NCBI GenBank assembly: GCA_964651325.1
Contig: CAZYXP010000083.1
Coordinates: 1 to 14,273 of the forward strand
From: JADFOB01 sp964651325
GTDB lineage: Bacteria; Planctomycetota; Phycisphaerae; UBA1845
DNA length: 14,273 nucleotides
Direction: 5' to 3'
Of the stretch, positions 1 through 7,815 are shown in pieces. Numbering within the stretch: position 1 is the stretch's first letter; every line of letters begins with the position of its first letter. The translations under genes were made by a program, and so were the position numbers. The notes under the pieces were generated by a model. It had not been told where the DNA came from. It did not search any database and worked only from the letters and a program-made list of their open reading frames with translations.

Positions 1-19
1 GCAGGCACTCTACCCCATA

Positions 20-1243
20 TCACTTCGTCCCGAAGGGGCAGCAACATGTCAGCCCCGCGCAGTGCGACACGGCGACAGCCGCATAGCGACGCGCTGTGTG
101 TCTCATGCCGCGTATTGCGAGGTGTATCGTCTGTTTTCTTTTTTTGAGTTCCAATCCGATCTGATCGCACAGCCCCGGGGGGGCGGCGAGCCGTTCGGGC
201 GGGATGACGCCCGGGGCGTTTACCTGTTTCTGTGCCAACATCCGGGCGACGATCGCGTTGGGGAAGGCGGTGGTTCGCGCCATGGAGTGCGTGTTGGATT
301 CCCTATCGGTTTCGTCGTAGAGGTCAAACGTGAACCGCGTTTTCCGCGCGTCCTTGGTTCCCTCGACCACCACGCGGAGCACCGTGAACTCCTCATCGTC
401 TTCGGCCAAGTGCCATTTGGGGAACATCAGGGCTTGCGTCACGTCGAGCGGGCGTACCTTCACGCCGCCCATGTCGATCTCGTCTTTTCCGAAGAAACCC
501 GTTTCGCGAAAGACACGCATCAGCTCGATATGGCCCGGAAAACGAAGCGTTTTCTCGCGCATGTCGGGGATGGGGATCGTGGTGAGCAGCGATCGCAAGC
601 CGTCCGTGTTAAACGCCTCCAACGTGCCGACTCGATCAAAATCGATCAGTTCCGGCTCACTCAGCGCGGCCGCGGTCACGATCTTCCCCCCCAAGATGAA
701 GCGCGCGGGACGGGTGTATTCCTCGATCACATCGCTCGGGGCGAACGGGGCCTTGTATTCAAACGGCCAACGCCGCACCTTGGGCAGGCCGCCGACATAA
801 ATCAGCGCCGAGTCCGTCTCGTCCAATTGAGCATAGGCATAGCCGACGAATAGATTGGATAACCCCGGAGAAACGCCGCAATCGACAACCGCGGTTACGC
901 CCCGATGCCGTGCTTGCTCATCCAAAGCCATGGCATCTTCGGGCATGAAGGAGATGTCGCTGTACGGCTTGCCCGCCTCGATGACGGTGGTCAGCGCTGC
1001 AAACCCGAAGCGGCTCGGTAGGGCGCCGAGGACCACATCGAACGGCTCGATGAGTTTGCGGAGTACGGTGCTATCGGACAGGTCGGCTCGCACGGTAGCG
1101 ACGCGCGGGTCACCGGCGACTTTGCCGAGATTCGCCTCGCTCACGTCTGCGACCGAAACTTCGAACGCGTCGTCGGCGGCCATATCTCGGGCCATGGTCG
1201 CTCCGACCATGCCACATCCCAGGACGATTGCTTTGTGCTTCAT
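20..1243 (-). CDS. Saccharopine dehydrogenase-family NAD(P) oxidoreductase (possible lysine 6-dehydrogenase)
   Basis: A 407-residue protein of the saccharopine dehydrogenase/LYS9 family. The N-terminal Rossmann fold carries GxGxxG at residues 9-14 (GCGMVG), and an acidic residue follows beta-2 (VADVSEAN, about 31-38). The family core motif DCGVSPGLSN is at 121-130, YVGGLP at 149-154 and DVIEEYTRPA at 171-180. Family members oxidise saccharopine to lysine plus 2-oxoglutarate or, in the shorter bacterial lysine 6-dehydrogenases, oxidatively deaminate the lysine side chain. The single-domain length of about 400 fits either, so I do not fix the substrate. The open frame continues upstream, but I chose the ATG at 1243 because the Rossmann strand begins directly after it and AAGAAGGA lies 8 bases upstream. 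That ATG overlaps the stop of the transporter gene (TAATG), so the two are probably translationally coupled. The cysteine-rich C-terminal tail of about 45 residues looks nonconserved. Family is confident; exact reaction is not. Confidence 0.88.
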   Translation of the reverse strand: MKHKAIVLGCGMVGATMARDMAADDAFEVSVADVSEANLGKVAGDPRVATVRADLSDSTVLRKLIEPFDVVLGALPSRFGFAALTTVIEAGKPYSDISFMPEDAMALDEQARHRGVTAVVDCGVSPGLSNLFVGYAYAQLDETDSALIYVGGLPKVRRWPFEYKAPFAPSDVIEEYTRPARFILGGKIVTAAALSEPELIDFDRVGTLEAFNTDGLRSLLTTIPIPDMREKTLRFPGHIELMRVFRETGFFGKDEIDMGGVKVRPLDVTQALMFPKWHLAEDDEEFTVLRVVVEGTKDARKTRFTFDLYDETDRESNTHSMARTTAFPNAIVARMLAQKQVNAPGVIPPERLAAPPGLCDQIGLELKKRKQTIHLAIRGMRHTARRYAAVAVSHCAGLTCCCPFGTK

Positions 1244-2223
1244 TACGTCGATCCTTCTTCCCGGTGTTGCCCACGCGCCGCGGCCGTTCTGCCCGGCCGC
1301 CCGGCACGATGGCTGAGGAATCCATAGACGATCAGCGCTGCCAGGATCACGCCGCCGCCCGCGGCCGTCGCCGGGGGAAGTCTCTCGCCTAGTACGAGAA
1401 ATGTCCATACGGGCACCAGCACGGGCTCGAGTAGCGTGATCAGGCTGGCCTGTGAGGCGGGAACGCGCGCCAGGCCGAGGGAAAACAAGTAGTAGGGGAG
1501 GCCGAGCTGAACCACGCCCATGACGATGAGCAGCAGCGCGGCGCGCGGCGTCACCATCAAGCCGCCAACCAGGAACACCAACGGTAGAATCAGCGCGGCC
1601 GAGCCGAGGTTGTTGAGCACCGTTATGGCCGCGGCGTCCGCGATTCGCAGCTTGCGAATCATGATCGTGAGCAGGCCGTAGAACAGCCCGGCGAGCAGCG
1701 CGTTGACCAATCCGAACAGGCCGGCCGACGCGTTGCCCGCGAAAATGATCCCGATGCCGATCACCGCGACCGCAAGCATCCACACGTCACCGGCTTTCGC
1801 TCTTTCTCCGAGGATCAATGGGGAAAAGGCGAAAATCCAGAATGTGGAGGTGTATTGCAGGATGATGGCGTTGGAGGCTTCGGTGTGGGTGTTGGCGACT
1901 ACGAAGCACACGGTCATCGCCGCGAAGCAGAGCACGCAAACCACGGCGGCCGGTTGAATGCGGAGGAATCGCCCCGGGGTCGAGGCCCCTCCTGGCGGGT
2001 CTTGCATGAGCGAATCCAGTCGGCGCCGGGCGATGGGAAGCAGAAAAAGCCCGGCCACCAGCGAGCGGTAAAACGCGATCACCACGCCATGGGGCCCGTT
2101 GCCATGGTCGTAGATGGTCTTGATGAGCACGCCGTTGAGGCTCCACAGCACAGCGGCGCCGATCAGCATGAGTACGCCGATTCGGTAATCGCGAACATCT
2201 TGGCGGGTGTCGATCTTGGACAT
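1243..2223 (-). CDS. DMT-superfamily (EamA) transporter
   Basis: A 326-residue inner-membrane protein made almost entirely of ten hydrophobic helices, in the two five-helix halves typical of EamA drug/metabolite transporters. The first helix (LMLIGAAVLWSLNGVLIK) and the fourth (LQYTSTFWIFAFSPLILGE) match the first EamA repeat. The second repeat ends with LITLLEPVLVPVWTFLVLGE, the hallmark helix 9 with its proline and GE. Family members move amino acids, nucleotide sugars or metabolites, and sequence alone does not tell which. The frame is open to 2280, but I prefer the ATG at 2223 (MSKIDTRQ) because the extra 19 residues are read partly from a heptamer repeat array. No strong ribosome-binding site is visible. 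The gene is first in a coupled pair with the saccharopine dehydrogenase-like gene (stop/start TAATG), so its cargo may be a lysine-type amino acid or product; that is inference. Confidence 0.9.
   Translation of the reverse strand: MSKIDTRQDVRDYRIGVLMLIGAAVLWSLNGVLIKTIYDHGNGPHGVVIAFYRSLVAGLFLLPIARRRLDSLMQDPPGGASTPGRFLRIQPAAVVCVLCFAAMTVCFVVANTHTEASNAIILQYTSTFWIFAFSPLILGERAKAGDVWMLAVAVIGIGIIFAGNASAGLFGLVNALLAGLFYGLLTIMIRKLRIADAAAITVLNNLGSAALILPLVFLVGGLMVTPRAALLLIVMGVVQLGLPYYLFSLGLARVPASQASLITLLEPVLVPVWTFLVLGERLPPATAAGGGVILAALIVYGFLSHRAGRPGRTAAARGQHREEGST
1252..1259 (-). promoter_or_regulatory. Shine-Dalgarno site inside the transporter 3' end
   Basis: On the minus strand AAGAAGGA lies 8 bases before the ATG at 1243. 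It is encoded by the last codons of the transporter (Glu-Glu-Gly). Together with the one-base TAATG overlap it fixes the start of the oxidoreductase and suggests translational coupling. Confidence 0.7.
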
Positions 2224-2260
2224 TGTGGACCACTTTACATCCGTTTCCGCGCGAAGGAGC

Positions 2261-2309
2261 GTCGGAAGTCTAAGGTCCAAGATCGAAAGTCGAAAGTCGA
2301 AGATGGAAC
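2261..2309. repeat. Seven-unit degenerate heptamer array
   Basis: Seven consecutive 7-base units on the plus strand, in exact 7-base phase: GTCGGAA, GTCTAAG, GTCCAAG, ATCGAAA, GTCGAAA, GTCGAAG, ATGGAAC. The consensus is roughly RTCNAAR. It sits about 40-90 bases upstream of the transporter start in the spacer after the giant coiled-coil gene. From memory, similar GTCNAAR-type heptamer tracts occur in intergenic regions of several environmental bacteria, including Planctomycetota. I know no established function. A 7-base period is out of phase with codons, which argues against coding. Confidence 0.75.
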
Positions 2310-2489
2310 GGCTGAGGCTGAGGGGGCACGGGCTAGGCGCTTTGCGAGGGCGTTTGCAGAATGGCGGCCCACCAGAGCGCTAGCCGAGGCGGCCGGTAGC
2401 CGTTCGATCCCGATATGACGGCTTGCATCGAACCACGCCCGTTGCGGTCGTAGACGCCATTTTTCGAGCGAGTCCGCGCGCGTGTTTTG

Positions 2490-5400
2490 TTAGGTAAACC
2501 AGCCGCGTTTCTTCTTAGACGCTGCGGTCGATCGCTTCTTTTTCGGAGCGTTGATTTGCGCAAGCAGCTCGGAAACCGACTTATTGGGGTTCAGTCGGCG
2601 CAGCAGCTTGAGCTTCATGGCCACTTCGGGGTCTAGATCGTCCGGGATCGGCTCGCGTTCCGCCTTTGTAGGCTGCGTTTCGTCTGAGAGTTCTGAGTCT
2701 CCCATGAGGTCAGCCGCATAGGACGAGACCGCTTTCTTGCCTCCAGCCTTGGCGGTCTTACCCTTGGATTGGCCCTTCTTCTTTGCAGCTCTAACGGCCC
2801 TGTCTGCTTTGGAAGCCTTTGGATCGGCGACTTCGGACTTGGCTGCGTCTAGCGCTGCGTGCAAAGCCGCTTCCTTGCTCCCATCGTTTTCATCAACCTC
2901 GTCGGCACTCTTGCCCTTGGCCGGCTCATCGGGCACTTGAATCGCTGTGACGGAGTCTTTGGCGTCTTCGGTCTTGGCGGCCGCGTCTTTCGCCGCCTCA
3001 GCCTCAGCGGCACGAACTTGAAACTGTTCCCAGAACGTCTCAATAGCGCGATGCGAATCAACCTGTGTCATGGCGGGCGATTCAGCATCCGTATGGCCGG
3101 ATGATTGTTTTTTCTTATCCGCCTGTTTCGCTGATACCTGCTTGGCACTGGCCTGTTCTCGGGCTTGATCGAGCTGACCGCGTGCCTCTTTTATGTCCTT
3201 TTCGTACATCTGCTGAATCTGCTGCAGATCAGCATTCAGCGAACCGACTTGCGCCGACAGTGATTCTTCGCGCTCGGCGCCTTCGGTCTGAGTCGCCTTA
3301 AGTGCTTCCATTTCCTGTTTGGCGCTAGCCAGCTCATCTTGCAGTGTGCCCAGTTTTTCCTGAGCGTCAGCAAGCTCGGACTCATGCCTCTCCTGGAGTC
3401 GCTTCTGATCGACCTGACCACCTTTTGCGATGGTTTGCAACTCTTTCCGGTTGGCTTGCAGCTCCGTGCTGAGCGAATCCGCCTTCTCTTTCAGCAATGC
3501 CTCTCGCTTGGAAGCCTTGGACTGATCGGCCGCAAACATGGCGAGTTGCTTCCTGGCGGCTTCCAGCTCGCTTTGCAGCCCGCCCATTTTGCCCTGAACA
3601 CCGGCGAGTTCAGACTGATGGGCCTTCTGAATTCGCTGTTGGTCGGCTTGCCCACCCTTTGCGGCGGACTGCAGATTCGCCTTGGCTTCCTTCAACTCTG
3701 CGTTGAGCGAATCCGCCTTTTCTTTCAGCAACGCCTCTCGCTTGGAAGCCTTGGACTGATCGGCCGTAAATGTGGCGAGTTGCTTCTTGGCGGCGTCCAA
3801 TTCGCTTTGCAGCCCGCCCAGTTTTTCCTGAGCGCCGGCCAGCTCGGATTGATGGGTCTGCTGGGCTTTCTGCTGATGTTGATTCGCCGTCGCCTCTGCC
3901 GATTGCTTCATCGCGAGCGTCTTGTCGAGTTCTTGCCGCAGGCGCTCTTCCTTGGACGTGGCGGTTTCCAGTTGGGCGGAGACCTCTTCCAGTTGCCGGC
4001 TGAGCTTGGAGACTTCGTTTTGATGTCGCTCGGCCAGCTCCGCTCGGCGTCCGGCTTCGCTTTGAACGGCGGATTCTGTTCCCTTTCTGGCTTCCTTCAG
4101 CCCGCGGCGTAACTCGTTCTGGGACGCCTCGAGACCGGCGCATTGATCCTCCAGTCGCTTGACCGCTTTTTGAGCCTCCGCCAACTCTTGCGTACGCGCC
4201 GAGGCCAACTCCTCCGCTTTGCGGCGCAGACGATGCGCCTCGACCTTGTCCGCCGCGGCCGTGTTGCCTAGTTCAGCGGCCTGGCTTTCTCGGGCCGCAA
4301 GCTCGCCGGTTCTCCGCTCTAGCTCATCCGCTTGGTTCTTGATCTCGAAGGCGCGTTGCTTGAACTGGGCCTCTCGCTCCTTGGCCTGGCGGGCCCCCTG
4401 GTCCAGCTCGGATTCATGTTGACTGAGCGTAGCTTGTAGGGACTCGATTTCTACGGCCCGCTTCTCTACGGCCCGCTCTTTGGCTTCGAGTGCCAATGCT
4501 TTTTGCGTACCTTCGCGCAATTGGTCGACGATTTGCTGTTTTCGCTCCTCGAGCGATTTGGAAGTTTCGGACGTGTTCTTCTCGATCTTGGAACGTTCGG
4601 CTTCAAATTCAGCGGCCAATCGATCCAGATCCTGGTGCCGCTTGTCGAGCCTGGCGAGGCGAACGTTTAGCTCGGATTCTCGCGCATCGAGCTCCTTAGC
4701 GCGTCGATCGCTTTCTGTGGTGTGCTCTTGATGACGGGCACTGATCGCGGCTTCGTGCTGCTTGAGCTGCGCTTGAAGGCGATCGAGCTTCGCCTGCTGT
4801 TCCTGTCGCTGCTTGTCCCAGGCGGCTTTTCCGGATCGCACCTCGTTTTTGGCTACTTCGAGGGCATGAGATTCTTGCTTGAACTTCTCGCGCTCGCTCT
4901 TGAATTGAGCCTGCTGCCCTGAGAATTCCTCGAGCTTGCGGCGGTGGTCCTTCTCGAACGCTTCCCGCCGCTCATCGCCTTGCTTGACCTCGGCCGCAAA
5001 CGCTTCGCGCTGGCGCTCCACCTGCTCCGATTGTTTCGCAAGCTCTGCCAGGTCGTTGCGATGCTTGGCGGTTTGGTCGCAAAGGGCTTGCGCACGGTGA
5101 TCCAGTTCCTCTTGCTGTTGCTCGATTTCCTTTCGCGCTCGGGCCGCCTCCTCGGTGGCGGCGGCATGTCGCTGCTGAAGATCAGCGGCCTGCGTCTTGA
5201 GCTCAGCCTCCTTCTCGGTCGCGCCGCACAGGCGCGCTTCGAGCTGACTGGCCACGTCATCTTGCTGCTCACGCTGCGTGCTGAGCTGCTCGGCCTGTTG
5301 AACGAGTTTCGCCTCGCGCCGCTTGGCTTCCTGCCCCGCTTGCTCCTGCGCCTTGAACCCTTCGGCGAGCTGCTGCGCTTGCTTGTCTAATTGAGCTTGG

Positions 5401-6488
5401 GCCTGACCACGCTGCGCTTCCCATGTTTGTTGGTCCTGATCCAGTTGGGTCGATCGCGCCTGGAGGTTTCGCTCCGATTCCTCGCCCCGCTTGATCCGCG
5501 ATTTGACCTCCGATTCGCGCTGCGTGAGATTGGCTTCCGTCTCGTCCAGCTTGCGACCACGCTCGTTCAGCGCGTCCGTGTTCTTGGCGAGGGCTTGCTC
5601 ATTTCGCGACAGCTCATCCGCGGCACGTTCTGCCTGCTTGCGACCGACCGCAAGCTCATGGGTGTCTTGCTTCAACGCACGTCGGGCTTCGGCAAGCGCC
5701 GACTTGAGATCCGCCAGCCTCTGATCGCGCTTGTCACCGGCGACCTTCAGCTTGTCGAGCTTGAGCGTCCGAGCCGCAACCTCCGCCTCGCGGCGCTCCG
5801 CGTCGGATACTTGCTTGGCCAAGGAAGACTCGCGAGCGTTGAGGGCGAGCTGCTGCTGGTCGATCTGCTCTTGTTCTTGCCTCAGCCTCTGCTCGGTGGT
5901 GTCGATTTCTCGAACGCGGGATTCGAGCTCCGCTGCGGCCTGCGCGTTGGTTTTTTCTACATCGAGCGCGATCTGTTCGCTCTTGGCCACGGCGGCCAAT
6001 CGCTGGTCCAAGTCCGCGCTGTGCGATTCGACTTCGCTCAGCCTCTCGTTGAGTGTGATTTCTTTCGCCTGGACCTCATCGAGGCTCGTCTTCAGTTCCT
6101 CTTCCGCCTGACGCGTGCGTCGCTCAAATTCCGCACGCGACGCATCGAGTTCCTTCTGGGTCGATGCGATCGATTCTTCGCCCTTGAGCAAGGAGTCGGA
6201 TCGCTGAGCCAGTTCCGCGGCGAGTTGATCATTTTGCGCCTGACGATTCTTGAGATCGTCGAACTGCTGCGCTACTTCGGCCTTTTGGTCTTCAATCTCT
6301 CGGCGCAGCTCGGCCAGGGCGTCTTTCTCCCTGGCGGCTTCACGCTTGACCGAATCGCGAACGTCGTGCGACCACGCCTCGACCTGGCGGGCGTAGTCAT
6401 TGAGCACCCGCTCTAGCTGGCTCGTCGCGGATTCAACACTTAGCATCGCTTCCGATGAATGGCGTTTCTCTACGATCGTTTCCACCAT
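2490..6488 (-). CDS. Giant coiled-coil protein with three 78-residue tandem repeats
   Basis: About 1332 residues, almost wholly alpha-helical coiled coil (residues about 10-1140), rich in Glu, Gln, Lys, Ala and Arg with continuous heptads. There is no signal peptide, membrane segment or Walker A motif, so it is not an SMC or SbcC ATPase. Residues 879-1112 are three tandem 78-residue units, each starting H-Q/E-S-E-L-A. Units one and two are nearly identical in the middle (both contain ADQSKASKREALLKEKADSL), indicating recent duplication; unit three has diverged. A low-complexity Lys/Ala/Asp region follows (about 1140-1285). The last 48 residues form a distinct globular-looking tail: KLKLLRRLNPNKSVSELLAQI, then basic KKKR stretches and terminal GWFT. 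I chose the ATG at 6488 because GAGGA lies about 12 bases upstream; an ATG at 6506 would add six residues. Divergent from the smaller coiled-coil gene at 6950. A structural scaffold role is inference. Confidence 0.85.
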   Translation of the reverse strand: MVETIVEKRHSSEAMLSVESATSQLERVLNDYARQVEAWSHDVRDSVKREAAREKDALAELRREIEDQKAEVAQQFDDLKNRQAQNDQLAAELAQRSDSLLKGEESIASTQKELDASRAEFERRTRQAEEELKTSLDEVQAKEITLNERLSEVESHSADLDQRLAAVAKSEQIALDVEKTNAQAAAELESRVREIDTTEQRLRQEQEQIDQQQLALNARESSLAKQVSDAERREAEVAARTLKLDKLKVAGDKRDQRLADLKSALAEARRALKQDTHELAVGRKQAERAADELSRNEQALAKNTDALNERGRKLDETEANLTQRESEVKSRIKRGEESERNLQARSTQLDQDQQTWEAQRGQAQAQLDKQAQQLAEGFKAQEQAGQEAKRREAKLVQQAEQLSTQREQQDDVASQLEARLCGATEKEAELKTQAADLQQRHAAATEEAARARKEIEQQQEELDHRAQALCDQTAKHRNDLAELAKQSEQVERQREAFAAEVKQGDERREAFEKDHRRKLEEFSGQQAQFKSEREKFKQESHALEVAKNEVRSGKAAWDKQRQEQQAKLDRLQAQLKQHEAAISARHQEHTTESDRRAKELDARESELNVRLARLDKRHQDLDRLAAEFEAERSKIEKNTSETSKSLEERKQQIVDQLREGTQKALALEAKERAVEKRAVEIESLQATLSQHESELDQGARQAKEREAQFKQRAFEIKNQADELERRTGELAARESQAAELGNTAAADKVEAHRLRRKAEELASARTQELAEAQKAVKRLEDQCAGLEASQNELRRGLKEARKGTESAVQSEAGRRAELAERHQNEVSKLSRQLEEVSAQLETATSKEERLRQELDKTLAMKQSAEATANQHQQKAQQTHQSELAGAQEKLGGLQSELDAAKKQLATFTADQSKASKREALLKEKADSLNAELKEAKANLQSAAKGGQADQQRIQKAHQSELAGVQGKMGGLQSELEAARKQLAMFAADQSKASKREALLKEKADSLSTELQANRKELQTIAKGGQVDQKRLQERHESELADAQEKLGTLQDELASAKQEMEALKATQTEGAEREESLSAQVGSLNADLQQIQQMYEKDIKEARGQLDQAREQASAKQVSAKQADKKKQSSGHTDAESPAMTQVDSHRAIETFWEQFQVRAAEAEAAKDAAAKTEDAKDSVTAIQVPDEPAKGKSADEVDENDGSKEAALHAALDAAKSEVADPKASKADRAVRAAKKKGQSKGKTAKAGGKKAVSSYAADLMGDSELSDETQPTKAEREPIPDDLDPEVAMKLKLLRRLNPNKSVSELLAQINAPKKKRSTAASKKKRGWFT
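3153..3854 (-). repeat. Three tandem 234-bp repeats within the coiled-coil gene
   Basis: On the coding strand the units run 3854-3621, 3620-3387 and 3386-3153. Each starts at the His codon of the H-x-S-E-L-A motif, and the starts are exactly 234 bases apart. The segments around 3709-3768 and 3475-3534 are close to identical at the DNA level, while the third unit is clearly older. The repeats stay in frame and preserve the heptad pattern (78 residues is not a multiple of seven, so each unit should shift the heptad register by one residue or contain a skip). Confidence 0.8.
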
Positions 6489-6949
6489 GGCCAATCTATT
6501 CCTCATTTCGCATCCGGCGAATCGCGTCTAGGGATTCCTGATCTTGCGGAGTCCTCGCCCCTGGCGTCTGTGCGCCCACGGGTCTTCGCGCGCCCATCCA
6601 AGAAGCAGAGCCTTCGCATCAAGAGTCTACATTTCAAATGTCCAAGTGTGCGGTGCCGCCCATCCCCGGCCTTCGTCATGGCCGACCTCCGTAACCAATG
6701 GCCAAAAACCTCACCGGTCTGATGGATCGCTAGGGTCCTATAAAACCCGGCGGAGGCGGCCCTAGAATCCGAAAGCGATCGTGAATCGTAAAGATGGGCG
6801 CCTGCCGAGATGCGTATCGTAGGATTGGTGTGCGAGCGCGTTGTGGCGCGCCATCACGATTATGACCCATGCGGCCCACTTTCGCAGCCAGGGCTGATCG
6901 GGTCCAAGGCAAGTTAGGGCTCTAGCAGACTGTAGATGGAATAGAAGAG
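6489..6949. other. Divergent intergenic region with imperfect dyads
   Basis: This 461-base spacer between two divergently transcribed coiled-coil genes must hold both promoters, but I can place neither with confidence. One dyad has left arm GATCGCTAGGG (6725-6735) and right arm CCCTA (6760-6764) plus GCGATC (6775-6780), with an extra 10 bases in the right arm. A TATAAA lies between the arms (6739-6744) with no convincing -35 box. A second imperfect inverted pairing relates the stretch around 6777-6803 to that around 6846-6865 (ACGATT/AATCGT cores and CCATC/GATGG). Short reading frames here lack ribosome-binding sites and recognisable products. No tRNA or other RNA gene was recognised. Confidence 0.4.
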
Positions 6950-7774
6950 ATGGTATCGCCCAGTTTCAATCCTGATTCGGACTCACCGCTTCCGCCCTTC
7001 CCGGAACCCACGGAAGTGCTGTCGAGTTTGGGTCAGATGTTATCCGCCTTCAAGACGGCCCAGGAAGAGTTGCGGACCGAAGTTTTCGAGGTTCAGCATC
7101 GCAACGAACAACTGGACAACCGTCAAGAAGAAATGAAACACTTACAGGAACACGTTGCCGAGCAGCGTGCTACTTGCGAAGAGCAGCTTTGTTTGCTGGC
7201 GGAGCGCACCACGGCCATCGAGCAGGCGCGTGAAGAATTGGATACGCATTCGCAAGCGTTCACCCTGGCGAAAGAAGCGATGGATTCGGATCGCGAGGCG
7301 CTGGCAAGTCAGGAAGATGAGTTGCAACAAATCCGTGACGAGCAGCTCACCTTGCAACGTGCGCTCGATCAGCGTCAAGCCATAATGGAAGCAACGGAAC
7401 GCGATCTTTCGGCCCAAACGGAGCAAATGAATCAAGCGGAGCAGCGGTTTGCGGCTGACCGTGACGCGTTTGAATCCCAGGCGACTTCGGCTCGAAAGAA
7501 GCTAGAGGAAATCGAGCACACCAAAGAGACGTTGGCCGAAATACAAGGGCAACTCTCCCAAGAGCAACAGGAAGTCGCAGCGCAGCGAGCCGAGTTGCTC
7601 GGGCGAATCGGCCGAGAAATTTCCAGCAATGCGCCCATTGAGCCTTTGGAGACTTCAAGTACGGCGCCTGCCAAACCTTCGGCGGCGCCTGCCAAGCGTA
7701 CCGAGTTGGACGCGGCGACCAAACAATTTCGTAAGCTTCGACGCGATGCCAAGCGCAAAGTCATCGGTGCCTAA
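6950..7774 (+). CDS. Small coiled-coil protein
   Basis: A 274-residue protein of no family I recognise. The first 20 residues are proline- and serine-rich (SPSFNPDSDSPLPPFPEP). Residues about 25-225 are a continuous Glu/Gln-rich coiled coil with several Cys (for example CEEQLCLL). A short Ala/Pro linker (STAPAKPSAAPAKR) leads to a basic C-terminal helix, LDAATKQFRKLRRDAKRKVI. No membrane segment or nucleotide-binding motif is seen. The ATG is preceded by GGAATAGAAGAG, a modest ribosome-binding site. It is the first gene of a plus-strand series followed after 41 bases by the FGE-fold gene, and it is divergent from the giant coiled-coil gene. The shared plan (long coiled coil, low-complexity linker, basic C-terminal helix) suggests the two could co-assemble; that is inference. 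Confidence 0.82.
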   Translation: MVSPSFNPDSDSPLPPFPEPTEVLSSLGQMLSAFKTAQEELRTEVFEVQHRNEQLDNRQEEMKHLQEHVAEQRATCEEQLCLLAERTTAIEQAREELDTHSQAFTLAKEAMDSDREALASQEDELQQIRDEQLTLQRALDQRQAIMEATERDLSAQTEQMNQAEQRFAADRDAFESQATSARKKLEEIEHTKETLAEIQGQLSQEQQEVAAQRAELLGRIGREISSNAPIEPLETSSTAPAKPSAAPAKRTELDAATKQFRKLRRDAKRKVIGA

Positions 7775-7815
7775 CATTCGGGGCCGTGGTTTCTCAAAGT
7801 TGAGGACAGACGCAG

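Noticed and set aside
62..853. 263-residue plus-strand open frame, and a second one at 330-800
   Set aside because: They lie antisense to the saccharopine dehydrogenase-family gene, have no recognisable domain or ribosome-binding site, and are explained by GC-rich codon bias of the real gene.
3339..6416. Long plus-strand open frames (for example 3339-4112 and 5391-6416) opposite the giant coiled-coil gene
   Set aside because: Their Leu/Arg/Gly-rich, low-complexity products are the antisense reading of Glu/Gln/Lys/Ala heptads, and the coiled-coil frame is open over its full 4 kb.
2490..6488. Annotation as SMC/SbcC chromosome-segregation ATPase
   Set aside because: Only the coiled coil resembles these families; there is no Walker A, Walker B, hinge or ABC signature anywhere in the protein.
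6540..6912. Short open frames in the divergent spacer
   Set aside because: Low-complexity Arg/Pro/Ser-rich products, no ribosome-binding sites, overlapping one another in different frames.
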